Assembly (NCBI GenBank): GCA_009746045.1
Contig: RPFO01000240.1
Span: 188,001-252,000, forward strand
Source: Mesostigma viride
Lineage: Eukaryota > Streptophyta > Mesostigmatophyceae > Mesostigmatales > Mesostigmataceae
Length of the DNA: 64,000 bases
Reading direction: 5' to 3'
A program made the translations under genes and the position numbers. Below, piece after piece: positions 1 to 9,589 of the stretch. Positions within the stretch are counted from its first letter, which is position 1; the number at the start of each line of letters is the position of its first letter. The notes beneath the pieces are model-generated. The model did not search any database. It was not told where the DNA came from and worked only from the letters and a program-made list of their open reading frames with translations.

Positions 1-1667
1 ATAGAGACCAGGCCTTGCTTCAGCTTGGGTGTCCCCAGTGGGCTGCTTGACCAAAGTACCAAGTGGTGACTGGTGCTTACTGGTTGACAGCCGGTCCTTC
101 AGGGTTAGGTACACCCTCCTGGACAGGAGTTGGTGTGGAATGTCACTCCTACCAGCTGAGAATCATGCCTGGCCCTCCCCATGGGGTTCAGAAGAGTCGC
201 CAGGACTTAAGTCGACGCCTTTGGCCTCAAACAGTTAGGCCATGCAAGGGCAGCCCGAATGTTGGTTCTTACAGGTTGCTGTACATATGTTTTCTAGTAG
301 TGCTTGTTTCCAACCTGTTGCTAATAAAGAACCTGGTTGTGTGACCATGTGGGACATGGTTGCCAGGGGGCCACATTCTGGGTTATATAATGCTTGAATA
401 AAACATAATCATGTCATGTCATTCTCATGTTGTTATCATGGTTGTAATGTTTCTCTTGTGTAAAGTTCCAGGTCACCTATAAACCTGGAGGTTGGGGTGG
501 GGTTCAATTCCCCAGCAGAGCCACAGCCTGGCATGAGTGATTCCTGGGCTTAACACCCAGTGAAGACATGGGCTCCCCAATAAGGCAGTATTTGTATAGG
601 TGCTACCTGAGTCTCTTTGAGCATAAAAGGGAAAGGCTGGCCAAGGCGGGCGCCATAAGAACGGGCGCCTGTGATAACTGTGAAAGATCAGGAACTCACA
701 ATAGTACGTTCTTGGCATCCTGTAATCCCAGCCATTGGACTAGGTAATGTGCCTCGACTTTAATCTAGCACCAAGTTCCCAAGGAAAGGTTGGGAGCTGA
801 CCAAGGGGTCAGGGGATAACCTGGGGTGACCTCTGATTCACTGGGCAGTACACCTAGCCTGGTCCAAGGGCAGATATGTTGTTACCCAAAGGAGGCAGGA
901 ACCTGGGCCCTCAAAGGTCTGATCAACCTCAAGGGACCAAGCGGTCTGTGGCTGAGTGGGCACAAGCAAGGTTAGGCTTGTTTCAAGCTGGTCCAGCTCC
1001 AAAAGAAGAAAGGGTTGGAGTTAGCATTTTGGGCAACCAATATGCTAAGTGGATGCAGTTTGGAAAGACCTTTCCAACGCCGTGCTGACCGCCTGAAACA
1101 GACAAGGGACGAGAAAGATATGAGGTCTCGAAGTCCTAGCCGTCCGTGGCCGACTAGGGTACAGTCCTCTGGTATAGTGGACAGGACACGTGGCAGGCCG
1201 TGCCTGCACAGGCTTAGCCTGACTATCACGTGACTGTGGTCCACGTAGACCAGAGGAGCAGCAGCCTGTGGCTGGTGGAACACAGGACTGGCACAGGTCT
1301 GCAAGGATACTAGGCCTTGCAGGCTTGTGACAGGTCCTGTACTTCCTAGGTTGCAGAGTCTAGGCAAATCCAGTTCGTCCTGGCTCTGCACTGATGCCAG
1401 TGGACGTTGAGGATTTGCTTGCCTGCCTGCACGTGCCTCGTCACGCCGATGGGAACGAGGAACAACGCAAAGGATATAGCTTGGTCATGGGGGATGACCA
1501 GCTATCTTGGCAAGCACGAACCGAGGCTCCCACATTGGACGTGGAAACGCTCACCGTGGTCGTGGCTTGGTGCACGGGTTAAAAGGTTGCTGCCTTGCAA
1601 CTTTGGCTCATCCCGTTGTGTGCGTGAGAGACCAGGAACTCACAGTTCTGGTTGTTCGCTAACTGCA
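1..1667. other. Unassigned DNA, no supported gene
   Basis: I see no coding region here that resembles a known family. Small open frames exist on both strands (for example 972-1391 on the minus strand) but they are compositionally unremarkable and lack motifs. AATAAA-like signals occur near 327 and 397. A GGTTCAATTCC string near 504 resembles a pol III B box, but I find no A box at the expected distance. The stretch is probably decayed repeat DNA bordering the truncated 3' end of CopA. Confidence 0.5.
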
Positions 1668-3246
1668 ATAACTGCTTGATTGCCCGTGCTCCTACCTCCT
1701 GTAGTACCTCATCATCTACCCTGCTCACAAAAGCCAGGTGGGGTGCACATGTAGCACATAGCCAACCAAGCTTGCCTCTAATGGTAGGGCACAAGTCAGG
1801 GGTGATGGTGGCAGGCAGGACATCCAGACAAGACTTAATGTATTCAGCGGAGGCCTGCATGGAACAAACCCAGCTGCCCTGCTGCTGCAGCAATTCAAGC
1901 ATCATGCCACAGAACTTGACTGGCTCCTTGCCCAGCTCTAGCTGCTTGCCAATCTCAAAGCTAGCAGACACCTGAGCTATGAAAGCATCCACTGCAGCTC
2001 TAGGACCTGAGATTAACTGATCATCCCCATGCCAGACAAACATCATCATTCCATCAGGGTGTGGGATGACAAACAAGCAAGGGTCAATGTCATCATATGT
2101 GGCCCCTAGCTTCATGAATACCTCCTGTGCAGACAGCCTAAAACGTTTTGGAGCTGACTGCAACCCTTCAACCCCCAGGTTTGGCCTCAACAAGGGTTGT
2201 ACAATATCCCTGTGCCACACCTTAGGGGTATTCACCACGTATACCTGACCTCTCCAGACCTGCTGTGCTATGGCAGGGTCACCCTTTAGAAAGGCTCTTT
2301 TGATATCTGTGGCTTTACACACATAATCCTTCCCTGAGTTAAGCTGATGCAAAAACAAGGAAAGCAACACCTTAAGAGACGTTTGCTGAATACCAGGAGT
2401 ATAAAGCTCAGCCTCTGTCAGCTCTGTAGAGCCCCTGAACTCAGTGACACATGGCCTAGCATGGAAAATGGGTGGTCCCCCATCAGCCTGAGGTTTATGC
2501 TTGCACACAAAGTTTAACCTTAGCTTCTTAGCTCCAGCTGGCATAGCATCAAGAGGAGTCACAGGTGGTGTGTGAGTGGGACTACGTGCATCTGGAACGA
2601 CCCACTCCTCCCTGGCTTTGGTAAAAGCCTCCAGCCACTTAAGAAACCCAATCTGCGTCTGGCAGTCCCGTACAATATCATCATAGGACAGGGGAGACAT
2701 GGATGCAACATCCCATCTACCAAGCCCAAACGCTGAAGGGTGTAGCTTTTGAGAGTGTATGAGGTCCTCCACACATGGTTCTTGACCTGGGAGGTACTTG
2801 GGCTTAACTGCATGGATAGCAGCATCCAACCCAGTGCTAATCTGGTTCAAAGGGATTTTAAAATGATCTAGAGGTACCTGTCCTACCCCTGCCACACTCA
2901 ACCTCCCAGCTGAGATGACAACACCAGGGTAAGATACAAAAGGTTCCCCTAACAGGGCATTCCCTGAGTATAAACCCTCTACCACCTGAAATGGAGTGGG
3001 CATACCCAAGATTTGAATGCTCACCTGACCTTTCACCTGCATTTTTGTTTTGCCTGAAAAATCTGACACTCTAGCCCATGGTGAGGCCTTCATTTTCAGA
3101 CCAGATACAGCTGCTGCACTGATGATACTCACCTGTGCTTGGGTGTCTACAGCCAAAATACTAGGATCTTGACCTGCATCCCCTACAGCATTTACCTGTG
3201 CTGTACCTGTTGCCACAACTGCTTTAGTGTTGTGTGCCTTGTGCAA
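1668..3246 (-). pseudogene. pol: CopA protease-like and RT fragment
   Basis: The open frame runs from 3246 to 1579, and homology to sister elements ends near 1668. The N-terminal part has a retropepsin-like signature (AVDTQAQVSII) and a downstream ALLGEPF segment matching the flap/second-loop region of the sister elements. The C-terminal part is a copia-type reverse transcriptase. The motif A region reads DIKRAFLKGD, the motif B region reads GVEGLQSAPK, and the catalytic loop reads WHGDD where copia elements usually have YVDD. The frame continues past 1668 into unrelated sequence before stopping at 1579, so the C terminus is chimeric and RNase H is absent. Confidence 0.8.
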
Positions 3247-3620
3247 ATCTCAGCAAATGACTTCCTGGGAACGACAGGATCTGCTCTCTCTTGTGACTCC
3301 TCCAGGTGTGAGGGAGGGGCTACCTGCTGCTCACCCTGTGCACCTTCCTCCTGCCCAGGTGGACTATTGGGTTGTAGTGTGGCTGCACTACTGAGGAATA
3401 CAGGAGCTTCTACTGTGGTACTGGTGCTTGCATCAATGACGTCCCGCGAGCCAATTCATTGGGTGAGATCAATCCACCAGACTCCTGCTCTGAATCCATG
3501 TCCAAGAATTCGACCCCTGACACGTCTGCCAGTGGTGGGTAATAAAGCTTGAGTCTATGCTTGCTGACCACACGCTCTCTGTCATGTTGTATAGTGACTG
3601 CAGTCCCTTCTTCATGAATC

Positions 3621-4575
3621 TTAGTGACTACAGCTGGACCGTGCCATCTGGCAGAGTGTGCTTAATTTGCCTCTATCACCCTCTCTGAAAAACAACACAT
3701 GGTCCCCCACTTCAAACACAGGCCTGGCATTATTTTTGTCTTTCTTTGCCAGCAACTTGGCTAAGTGCTGCCTTTGTGTGTTGTATGAGTGTGCACCTCT
3801 GAAGCATAGCTGCCTGACTGAAGGCCAGTTGGGGTAATTTCCCGGCCCAAACGGTGAGGACATTATTGGTTTGGCGTTTAGCTGGGTAGTCACCCCTGCT
3901 GCCCAAGATGCCCTGTCAGCATAGCTACCAGAGTCAGCCAACCTGGATGGCATTTTTCTTATCACATCCCTGATGGCTCTCATGGTACGTTCTACCAACC
4001 CCTGACGTTCATGATCTTGAGCCCCAGACACTTCTATCTTGGGCAGATCATTCCTGTCCTGAATGCAGAGGAACTGCTGGTCTAGCATGACCTTTTCAAT
4101 GGGATGAAAACGTGCCAAGGCTATCTGTAAAGCTCTGTGCAGCTGCTCTTTATCCATTCCAGGCAGGGGCTCCACTACCACAAACCTTGACTGGCAGGCA
4201 TCCTTTATGACTAGGTTACTAGTATACCGTGTCCTTAACCACGTGTATAACATCCCCAACAAGGTTGCCTCTAGCCAGTGGTGGTGTGGCCACATGCCAT
4301 TTCCTGGGTTTAGGAGCATATAGCTGACATTGCTCACAGTGCTTACGTACGTGCCTGCACATTTGTTCCAGATCATGGCCTTGTATTTTATTGGCTAGCC
4401 TTTCAGCCACAGCCTCATGGCCCATAACCTTGTGCAGTTGCTCTGCTAGAGCACCATACGTGATTACCTTTTCTGCTGCTGCACTGAGAGAAGCTATGGT
4501 GGGGTCACAAAGCATGTGTGACAGCGTCATATCATATGCCACATCCCAGTCCACATCATCACATTCAGGCAACAC
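3621..4575 (-). pseudogene. pol: CopA integrase region, frameshifted
   Basis: Two overlapping frames (4219-4575 and 3621-4376, minus strand) together encode a copia-type integrase. The first carries the pre-integrase zinc-binding region, with His residues followed by CEQC, then the first catalytic Asp in GDVIHV. The second carries the second Asp in VMLDQQF and the Glu in GLVERTM, so the D,D,E triad is present in this element. A one-base shift near 4225 breaks the frame between the first and second catalytic residues. The conserved post-integrase segment (RQHLAKLLAKKDK) matches CopC. Integrase would insert element cDNA into host DNA, but this copy cannot make an intact enzyme. Confidence 0.8.
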
Positions 4576-5489
4576 TTGGCAGACAGAAGGTAGCAGGTAA
4601 CCATTTGTGAAAAATGGTGAGGGTAGCTTACAGTTCTCCCCCTGGTCAGCTGCCCCCGCGCGGTTGTAGCGCCCCGCCGCGTGGTTTTGTTATGCCTTGG
4701 AGCCGTGCACCGCGCTCCTGCTGCAATGGGGTGACGTATTTTCCAAAAACCAGGACAAACATCCACGTCAGATCCATAATCAGGTTTGCCTTTCCAGCAA
4801 TCATCTTTAAGTGCCCCTTACAAAGGCACCTAACACAATGCTTGGTGGGGTCATGAGGCAACCGCCTATCCCCCAGTTAAAGAAACTGTGGCTGAACTGT
4901 GGTTCAGCCTGCACTGATTAATATCTACAGAGGAAGTAGTTATATTAATCAATAGGTTTACGTTGCTGGTTATGGCTACCAGCACAGAATGCACGAGGCA
5001 CGTGAGAAACGTCGCCAAAGGTGCGAGGATACAGGTGCAGGGAAAGTGGTGCTACCAAGTGGCAGCGTCCTGCTCGTTATATACTAATTGTGACGCAGTC
5101 ACATCCAGATGACTGATAGGACAGATCATCTCACAATATTGCTGTCCTTCACTCTGGACCAGCAGATCTCGACTCGTTATCCATAAATAGTCACATCAGT
5201 GTCCTGTCGCACAAGTCCTGTCACTATTTGTTACGTCTAATCAATAGCATTGAATAGACCGCAGTGTCGGAGACTAAATGTCCTATCGTACACTGTGACA
5301 AGACGCCGTATGCCACGCGTCACTTGAAGAACCACCGTAGAATCACCGAATCCAAGTAGAATGTAGTAGAACAGTATCTTGCTCATATCTCGAGCAATAC
5401 TCATCAGAATGAACCCGTTTCTGGATTGTAGTAACCGGAAGTAGAATCTCTACAAGCCAAGTAGCTTAGTAGAATAATATTGCTTGCCA

Positions 5490-5577
5490 GGCAATATTAA
5501 CTCCAGCCCTTTCTTCTCTTTTAGAGCTTGGACGTAACAGCCATATTAACTCCAGCCCTTTCTTTCTTTTAGAGCTG
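5490..5577. repeat. Two-copy tandem duplication, ~49 bp
   Basis: The string ATATTAACTCCAGCCCTTTC and the following T-rich tract ending in TTTTAGAGCT occur twice in direct orientation, starting near 5494 and 5543. The second copy differs by small changes in the pyrimidine tract. It looks like a local slippage duplication. Confidence 0.7.
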
Positions 5578-5934
5578 TTAGGCTTGGCAACACATATATA
5601 GAAACAACATGCATAGCACTTGATATCCCTCCCAGCTCTCTGTAGTCTCTGCTCGGGATTAATCAAGCACCAGATCACAACACATCTCAGCCATGACGAA
5701 TTACAATGAATTCCCTATCCACTGGAAGTAGAAAGCCAAGTGTTTGGAGTAGCAGCTTGTGGCTAACCAGAATAATGACCAAAATGGAATCATCACCATA
5801 ATGGCTCCTGATTGGAACCCCACAAGTTACCCACAAGACCTTATCAGGTAGACATTGATAGTTATCAGAACTGGCTCCCACCATGGACTGAGAAATAGCA
5901 CATCACAAAATATATTAAGCACATGACAAACTAC

Positions 5935-6130
5935 CTTCCTCTGTCTGGGACAAAACTAGGGGGACCTGTCGCCACCTCACCAGCAAGGTTGATGGGCCAG
6001 CCAATCCGGGAAAATCCGCCTAAGCAGCCCCAGGGAATCGAACCCTGCCCTATAAAATCCCTTTGGTTGAGACAAACCTCAAACTGAGGGCAACCCCCCA
6101 ACCAACACCATGCTCCATGACTGAGCATTA
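5935..6130 (-). repeat. Candidate tRNA-derived SINE
   Basis: On the minus strand, TGCTCAGTCATGG (6127-6115) resembles a pol III A box and GGTTCGATTCC (within 6045-6033) is a perfect B box. The spacing is larger than in a normal tRNA. The sequence between them does not fold as a cloverleaf that I can trace, and there is no obvious CCA end, so I favour a tRNA-derived short interspersed element or a decayed tRNA-like relic over a functional tRNA gene. No second copy is visible in the window, so the boundaries are approximate. Confidence 0.35.
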
Positions 6131-6276
6131 CATATAATACAGTAATATACACATATGCACACAGAGCATTACTGCCCTCAGAGCATCACAGCTCTCAGCA
6201 TAACAGAGCCCAGCTCAATGTTAGCTCTTCTCACCCAACAGTCACCAACTCAAAGCTCCAACTGGAATTGCTCAAC

Positions 6277-6523
6277 TCACACAGAGGAGCTCATCAGCTT
6301 GTAAAGAAGCTTATATTGCTCAGCAGACTTGTGAGGCAACTTGGTCAAGGCATCAGCAGGATTCTCAGAACCTGGAAGATGTTGAATATCTACCAGACCT
6401 GCCAACTCCTTCAACAGGAGATAATCCAGATCTCTGCTTCTGGCCAACTGCTTGTGCACAAACTGGACCATGCCCATGTTATCTGAAAGGATCAAGGTCT
6501 CCAGCTGAAGAGTATGAGGAGTC
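6277..6523 (-). pseudogene. pol: CopE RNase H C-terminal fragment
   Basis: This is the continuation of the CopE frame on the far side of CopB. It shows the typical copia RNase H end: the acidic ILSDNMGMVQF segment, the RSRDLDYLLLKE helix and ENPADALTKL, equivalent to the usual E..ADxxTK signature. The stop is a TGA at 6279-6277. The frame is in register with the upstream part once CopB and one ACTGA duplication are removed, showing that CopB inserted into CopE. Confidence 0.85.
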
Positions 6524-6528
6524 ACTGA

Positions 6529-6873
6529 AGTTAAAGCCCGTCCGGCTCAGCTATGGCGGTCGGTCACGTTGAGCTTGGGATAAGGTGAACACAGAGAACT
6601 GCTGTCGGAGCTGGCCCACCACTGGTTTATGTCTTAGCCAGCAAACCCTATCCGGTTAGCCGTAACCGTGGGACAAGCTAGCTGTCCGTACCGACCCGGA
6701 TAAGGCCCCGGACTGGGGCCTAGGTGACGCCGGCCCTAGGCGCCGCCCTTAGACCGGTCGACCGCATCGGACCGCCGGATTATAGCCGGCGGCTTAGCGG
6801 ACGCTAGCGGAAGGCGTGCGGACGGACATGGGGAACTTAGAGCCAGATCCTAGGGCTCTAGAGTTACTCAACT
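6529..6873 (-). repeat. CopB 3' LTR
   Basis: 345 bp direct repeat of 12359-12703. Read on the minus strand it starts AGTTGAGTAACTC and ends GGCTTTAACT. The element side on the minus strand has an A/G-rich tract (AAAGAACAAAAGAG) shortly before the LTR that could serve as polypurine tract. Confidence 0.9.
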
Positions 6874-7257
6874 CCGACATACTCTTTTGTTCTTTGATTA
6901 ATTATCAAAATAATTACATCAAATGCAGACCATACAAAACCCTCTAAGGTAGGGAACTCAAGGGGGCCTCAAGGCCGTCAAAATCACCACGGTATCGACC
7001 CGCGCCCTTGTGATCACACATGAATAGTGATGTAATAAGTATCGAGAAAAAAAAACAACTATGCCACCAGACAAAAGGTGACCCATTTATTAGGACCAGT
7101 GACCCGCCGACGGGCCCAAGCAAGGCACCGTCCAACGTGGCTAGGGTATGGTCAGGACAAGCAAAAAAAACTACCACCATGATATTCGTGAATGCTAGCA
7201 ACACAGGGTGAGTTATGGCTGTATTCATAAAGCGCCCGAGTCGTAACCCTGTGTGGC

Positions 7258-8226
7258 TCACGGGTGTTGCATCGTCATGCGCTTGCGCAACACTGCGTAC
7301 TGCGGGGCAGCCTCCCGCGCCTCCTTGGTGAGTGCATCCGCGGGATTGAGTTCATCCGCGATGTGCTGGAGACGCGTGACGCAGGAGGCCGCCTCAGCGA
7401 GTACGAGGTAATCAACGTCCTGTGACCGCGCATAGGGATTGTCAAGGAAGGCCAAACAACTTTGTGAGTCAGTGTGCACCGTGCTAGTCCAGTGAAGAGT
7501 GAACCCACACGAGCCAAATACCCAACCCAGCAAGTACCGCAGCCACATGCCATGTGAGATAGCTGAAACAATGCCCCGGCATTCAGCCGTGTTGGGGCTA
7601 GTGGCAATGCGGCTGTGCAAGCGCGAGTACCAATCTAACAACATGCCAGGCTGTCCCTCATTGCTAATAAAGAACAGTGCCCCCATGCGGGCCCGCACTT
7701 GGCTGACTGTGCGCGTCTCTAGATTAGCATCCGTCACTATCTCGAGGTGCACCGGCTGTGAGCAATCGAGCCCACGAAGCACAATGCCGGGCGTCATGGC
7801 CAGCTGCCGCCAAACATGAATGGACCCTAGTCCTTCCAGCACATCATCGGGCAGGCGAGCGAGCACCGCCAAATCAGGTGCCACCGTGTCCGCCAACCAC
7901 CCGAGCTTGCCCTTAACCGAGGGCCCATGGGTTGCCAACAGCGGGGACGGGAGGTCGGCCAGCAGGTCAACCACATAGTTGCGGCTATCCTGCATGTGCA
8001 TGACCCATTCGCCAGAACGCGAATCCCGCTGCAACGTAGACTGCACGCCGCAAAACACCACGGGTTTACCCTCCTCATGATCCACCGCCCTGCCCAGGGG
8101 AAACTTAGCCGCCACAGTCTGCAGCAAGAAACTGGGTAGCAAATGTGCGAGGTGCCACCAGCTTGAAGTCATCGCCATGCCACACGAAGAGGGCTGGCTC
8201 GCCAGGGTCGCCGGTGGGGACCACAA
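7258..8226 (-). CDS. pol: CopB RT thumb and RNase H
   Basis: A 322-residue frame whose genuine part starts near 8130, where it continues the RT with FPLGRAVDHEEGKPVVFCG. RNase H follows: IVTDANLETR (about 7717-7745), NTAECRGIVSAI, HTDSQSCLAFLDNP and NPADALTKEA near the end, all typical of copia-type RNase H. The stop is TGA at 7258-7260, and about 380 bp of untranslated sequence separate it from the 3' LTR. RNase H would remove genomic RNA during cDNA synthesis. Only one base separates this segment from the upstream RT frame, so the copy is close to functional. Confidence 0.85.
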   Translation of the reverse strand: MWSPPATLASQPSSCGMAMTSSWWHLAHLLPSFLLQTVAAKFPLGRAVDHEEGKPVVFCGVQSTLQRDSRSGEWVMHMQDSRNYVVDLLADLPSPLLATHGPSVKGKLGWLADTVAPDLAVLARLPDDVLEGLGSIHVWRQLAMTPGIVLRGLDCSQPVHLEIVTDANLETRTVSQVRARMGALFFISNEGQPGMLLDWYSRLHSRIATSPNTAECRGIVSAISHGMWLRYLLGWVFGSCGFTLHWTSTVHTDSQSCLAFLDNPYARSQDVDYLVLAEAASCVTRLQHIADELNPADALTKEAREAAPQYAVLRKRMTMQHP

Positions 8227-9589
8227 AGAAGTTAGGATCCGCGCGATGGTACGTGGCCCCTAAGCTCTGCAAGACCTCCTCCGCGGAAATGCGGAAGATG
8301 ATGGGAGAGCTCTGCAGCCCCTCCACCCCTGTCAACAGCTCGATATACTCGCTGCCAATGGTGCCATCCTGCCAGACCACCGGGACCTTCACCACGTAGC
8401 GGGTGCCTTGCCATGTTTGCTGCGCGACCCCAGCGTCGCTGTGGAGGAATGCCCGCTGAAAGTCACCGCACCACATCCCGTAGTCCTTGCCCGCGTTCCG
8501 CTTGCCCAAGTAGATGACCGTCAGTAGCCGATGCGAAACATGGTTGAGCCCAGGGGTATAAAGATCCTTGGCATCCTTGGCATCCAGCGGGGAGGACCCC
8601 TTCGTCTCCGTGACCACGGGCCTAACCCGGAACACCACCGAAGAGTTGGTCTCGTCCGGCTTGTAGGTGAGCACGAACTTCAACCGCAACCGCGTGGCCC
8701 CGGCTGGCACACTCTCCAATCCTCGGTAGACCTCGCGCTCTCGCCACTGCTCCTTGGCTCGAATGAATGCGTCGCGCCACAAAGCAAACTTGAGAGGATC
8801 TTGACAGTCCAGGACAAGTTGCTCCCACGTCACAGGGCTATCCGCCGCCAGTGAGTGTGAGTGTAGGCCGAAGCTGCGCGGGTGCCAATCCTGAGGCTGA
8901 ATGATGGACTGGACGAGCGGCGGTGTGGAAAACGCCGCCATCGGTAAGCGCCGCACGACGCCGGGCTGCCCGACCACCACCCCCAATGGAGCGTGGTACT
9001 CGCGAAGCGGGATGCTGCCCACCCCTGCGACGGACAGCAAGTCAGCGGACACTGAGAACCCCGGGTATGATACGAAAGGTTCGCCCAGCAAGGCCACATC
9101 CTCGTAGCCATCCACGACGTGAAACGGCGTGTCAATGCCCAACACCGGCAGCACCACCATCCCGGTAACTTGATATGCCGAAGTGCCTGCAAAGTCGGTC
9201 ACCGATTTGTACGGCGACTCTAGCACTGGATACAGGGTGGCTGCCCGACGAGAGATAATAGACACGGATGCTTGCGTGTCCACAGCCACCAGCTGCCACG
9301 GTCTACACGTAGGAAACAAGGCTGACTTAACCGGCCTGACCCCCTGTGAGAGAGTTTTGACCTGAGCCACCCCTGATGCAGCTTTCGCTTTAAGCGCCTG
9401 AGCACGCCACAAGGCCGTGACCGTTGAAGCCAGGTCCCTAGGTGGGCGGGGCGCATGGGCAGGACCCTGACCCTCCGGCGAGGCCACGCTAGGCGGGCCT
9501 CCCACATTATCCGTGGCTAGCACAGGAGGTGAGTCACTACGTGCACTAGGTCCCGTCAAACCCACCCCATCCTCATCCCACCCATCCAC
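8105..9589 (-). CDS. pol: CopB protease-like and RT segment
   Basis: A 494-residue frame overlapping the end of the Gag-integrase frame by 34 nt. The ATG at 9589 is probably not a real start; the frame is the continuation of the polyprotein after the poly-C shift near 9616. The protease-like domain has AVDTQASVSII (about 9252-9287) with DTQ instead of DTG, then ALLGEPF. RT shows RPVVTETKG, DFQRAFLHSD (about 8440-8470), GVEGLQSSPI and the catalytic loop VWHGDDF (about 8170-8190). The frame ends just after the catalytic loop because of a second single-base shift near 8130, after which RT continues in the next frame. Confidence 0.85.
   Translation of the reverse strand: MDGWDEDGVGLTGPSARSDSPPVLATDNVGGPPSVASPEGQGPAHAPRPPRDLASTVTALWRAQALKAKAASGVAQVKTLSQGVRPVKSALFPTCRPWQLVAVDTQASVSIISRRAATLYPVLESPYKSVTDFAGTSAYQVTGMVVLPVLGIDTPFHVVDGYEDVALLGEPFVSYPGFSVSADLLSVAGVGSIPLREYHAPLGVVVGQPGVVRRLPMAAFSTPPLVQSIIQPQDWHPRSFGLHSHSLAADSPVTWEQLVLDCQDPLKFALWRDAFIRAKEQWREREVYRGLESVPAGATRLRLKFVLTYKPDETNSSVVFRVRPVVTETKGSSPLDAKDAKDLYTPGLNHVSHRLLTVIYLGKRNAGKDYGMWCGDFQRAFLHSDAGVAQQTWQGTRYVVKVPVVWQDGTIGSEYIELLTGVEGLQSSPIIFRISAEEVLQSLGATYHRADPNFFVVPTGDPGEPALFVWHGDDFKLVAPRTFATQFLAADCGG

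Larger units (their letters stand above)
1668..4861 (-). mobile_element. CopA: truncated copia-type retrotransposon
   Basis: Minus-strand remnant of a copia-type element. In element order it holds a possible Gag zinc-knuckle remnant (about 4646-4861), pre-integrase and integrase (about 3621-4575), a protease-like domain and most of RT (about 1668-3246). Homology to the sister element CopC stops near 1668, within the RT/RNase H connection, so RNase H and the 3' LTR are missing. No LTR is recognisable at the 5' side either. CopA and CopC are clearly the same family at protein level. The integrase frame is shifted near 4225, so the copy is dead. Confidence 0.85.
4862..6276. other. Unassigned DNA between CopA and CopE
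   Basis: No gene family is recognisable. The stretch contains a short tandem duplication (5490-5577) and a candidate tRNA-like SINE (about 5935-6130), annotated separately. The sequence just left of the CopE stop codon, read on the minus strand, begins AGTTGAGCAATTCC. This resembles the AGTTGAGTAAC start of the CopB LTR and might be the start of a CopE 3' LTR, but no second copy is available to confirm it. Confidence 0.4.

Noticed and set aside
4527-4766. 79-residue minus-strand ORF in CopA as an independent gene
   Set aside because: It overlaps the start of the CopA integrase region and has a low-complexity GC-rich composition without motifs.
6033-6127. Functional tRNA gene on the minus strand
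   Set aside because: Box spacing is too large and I cannot trace acceptor and anticodon stems.
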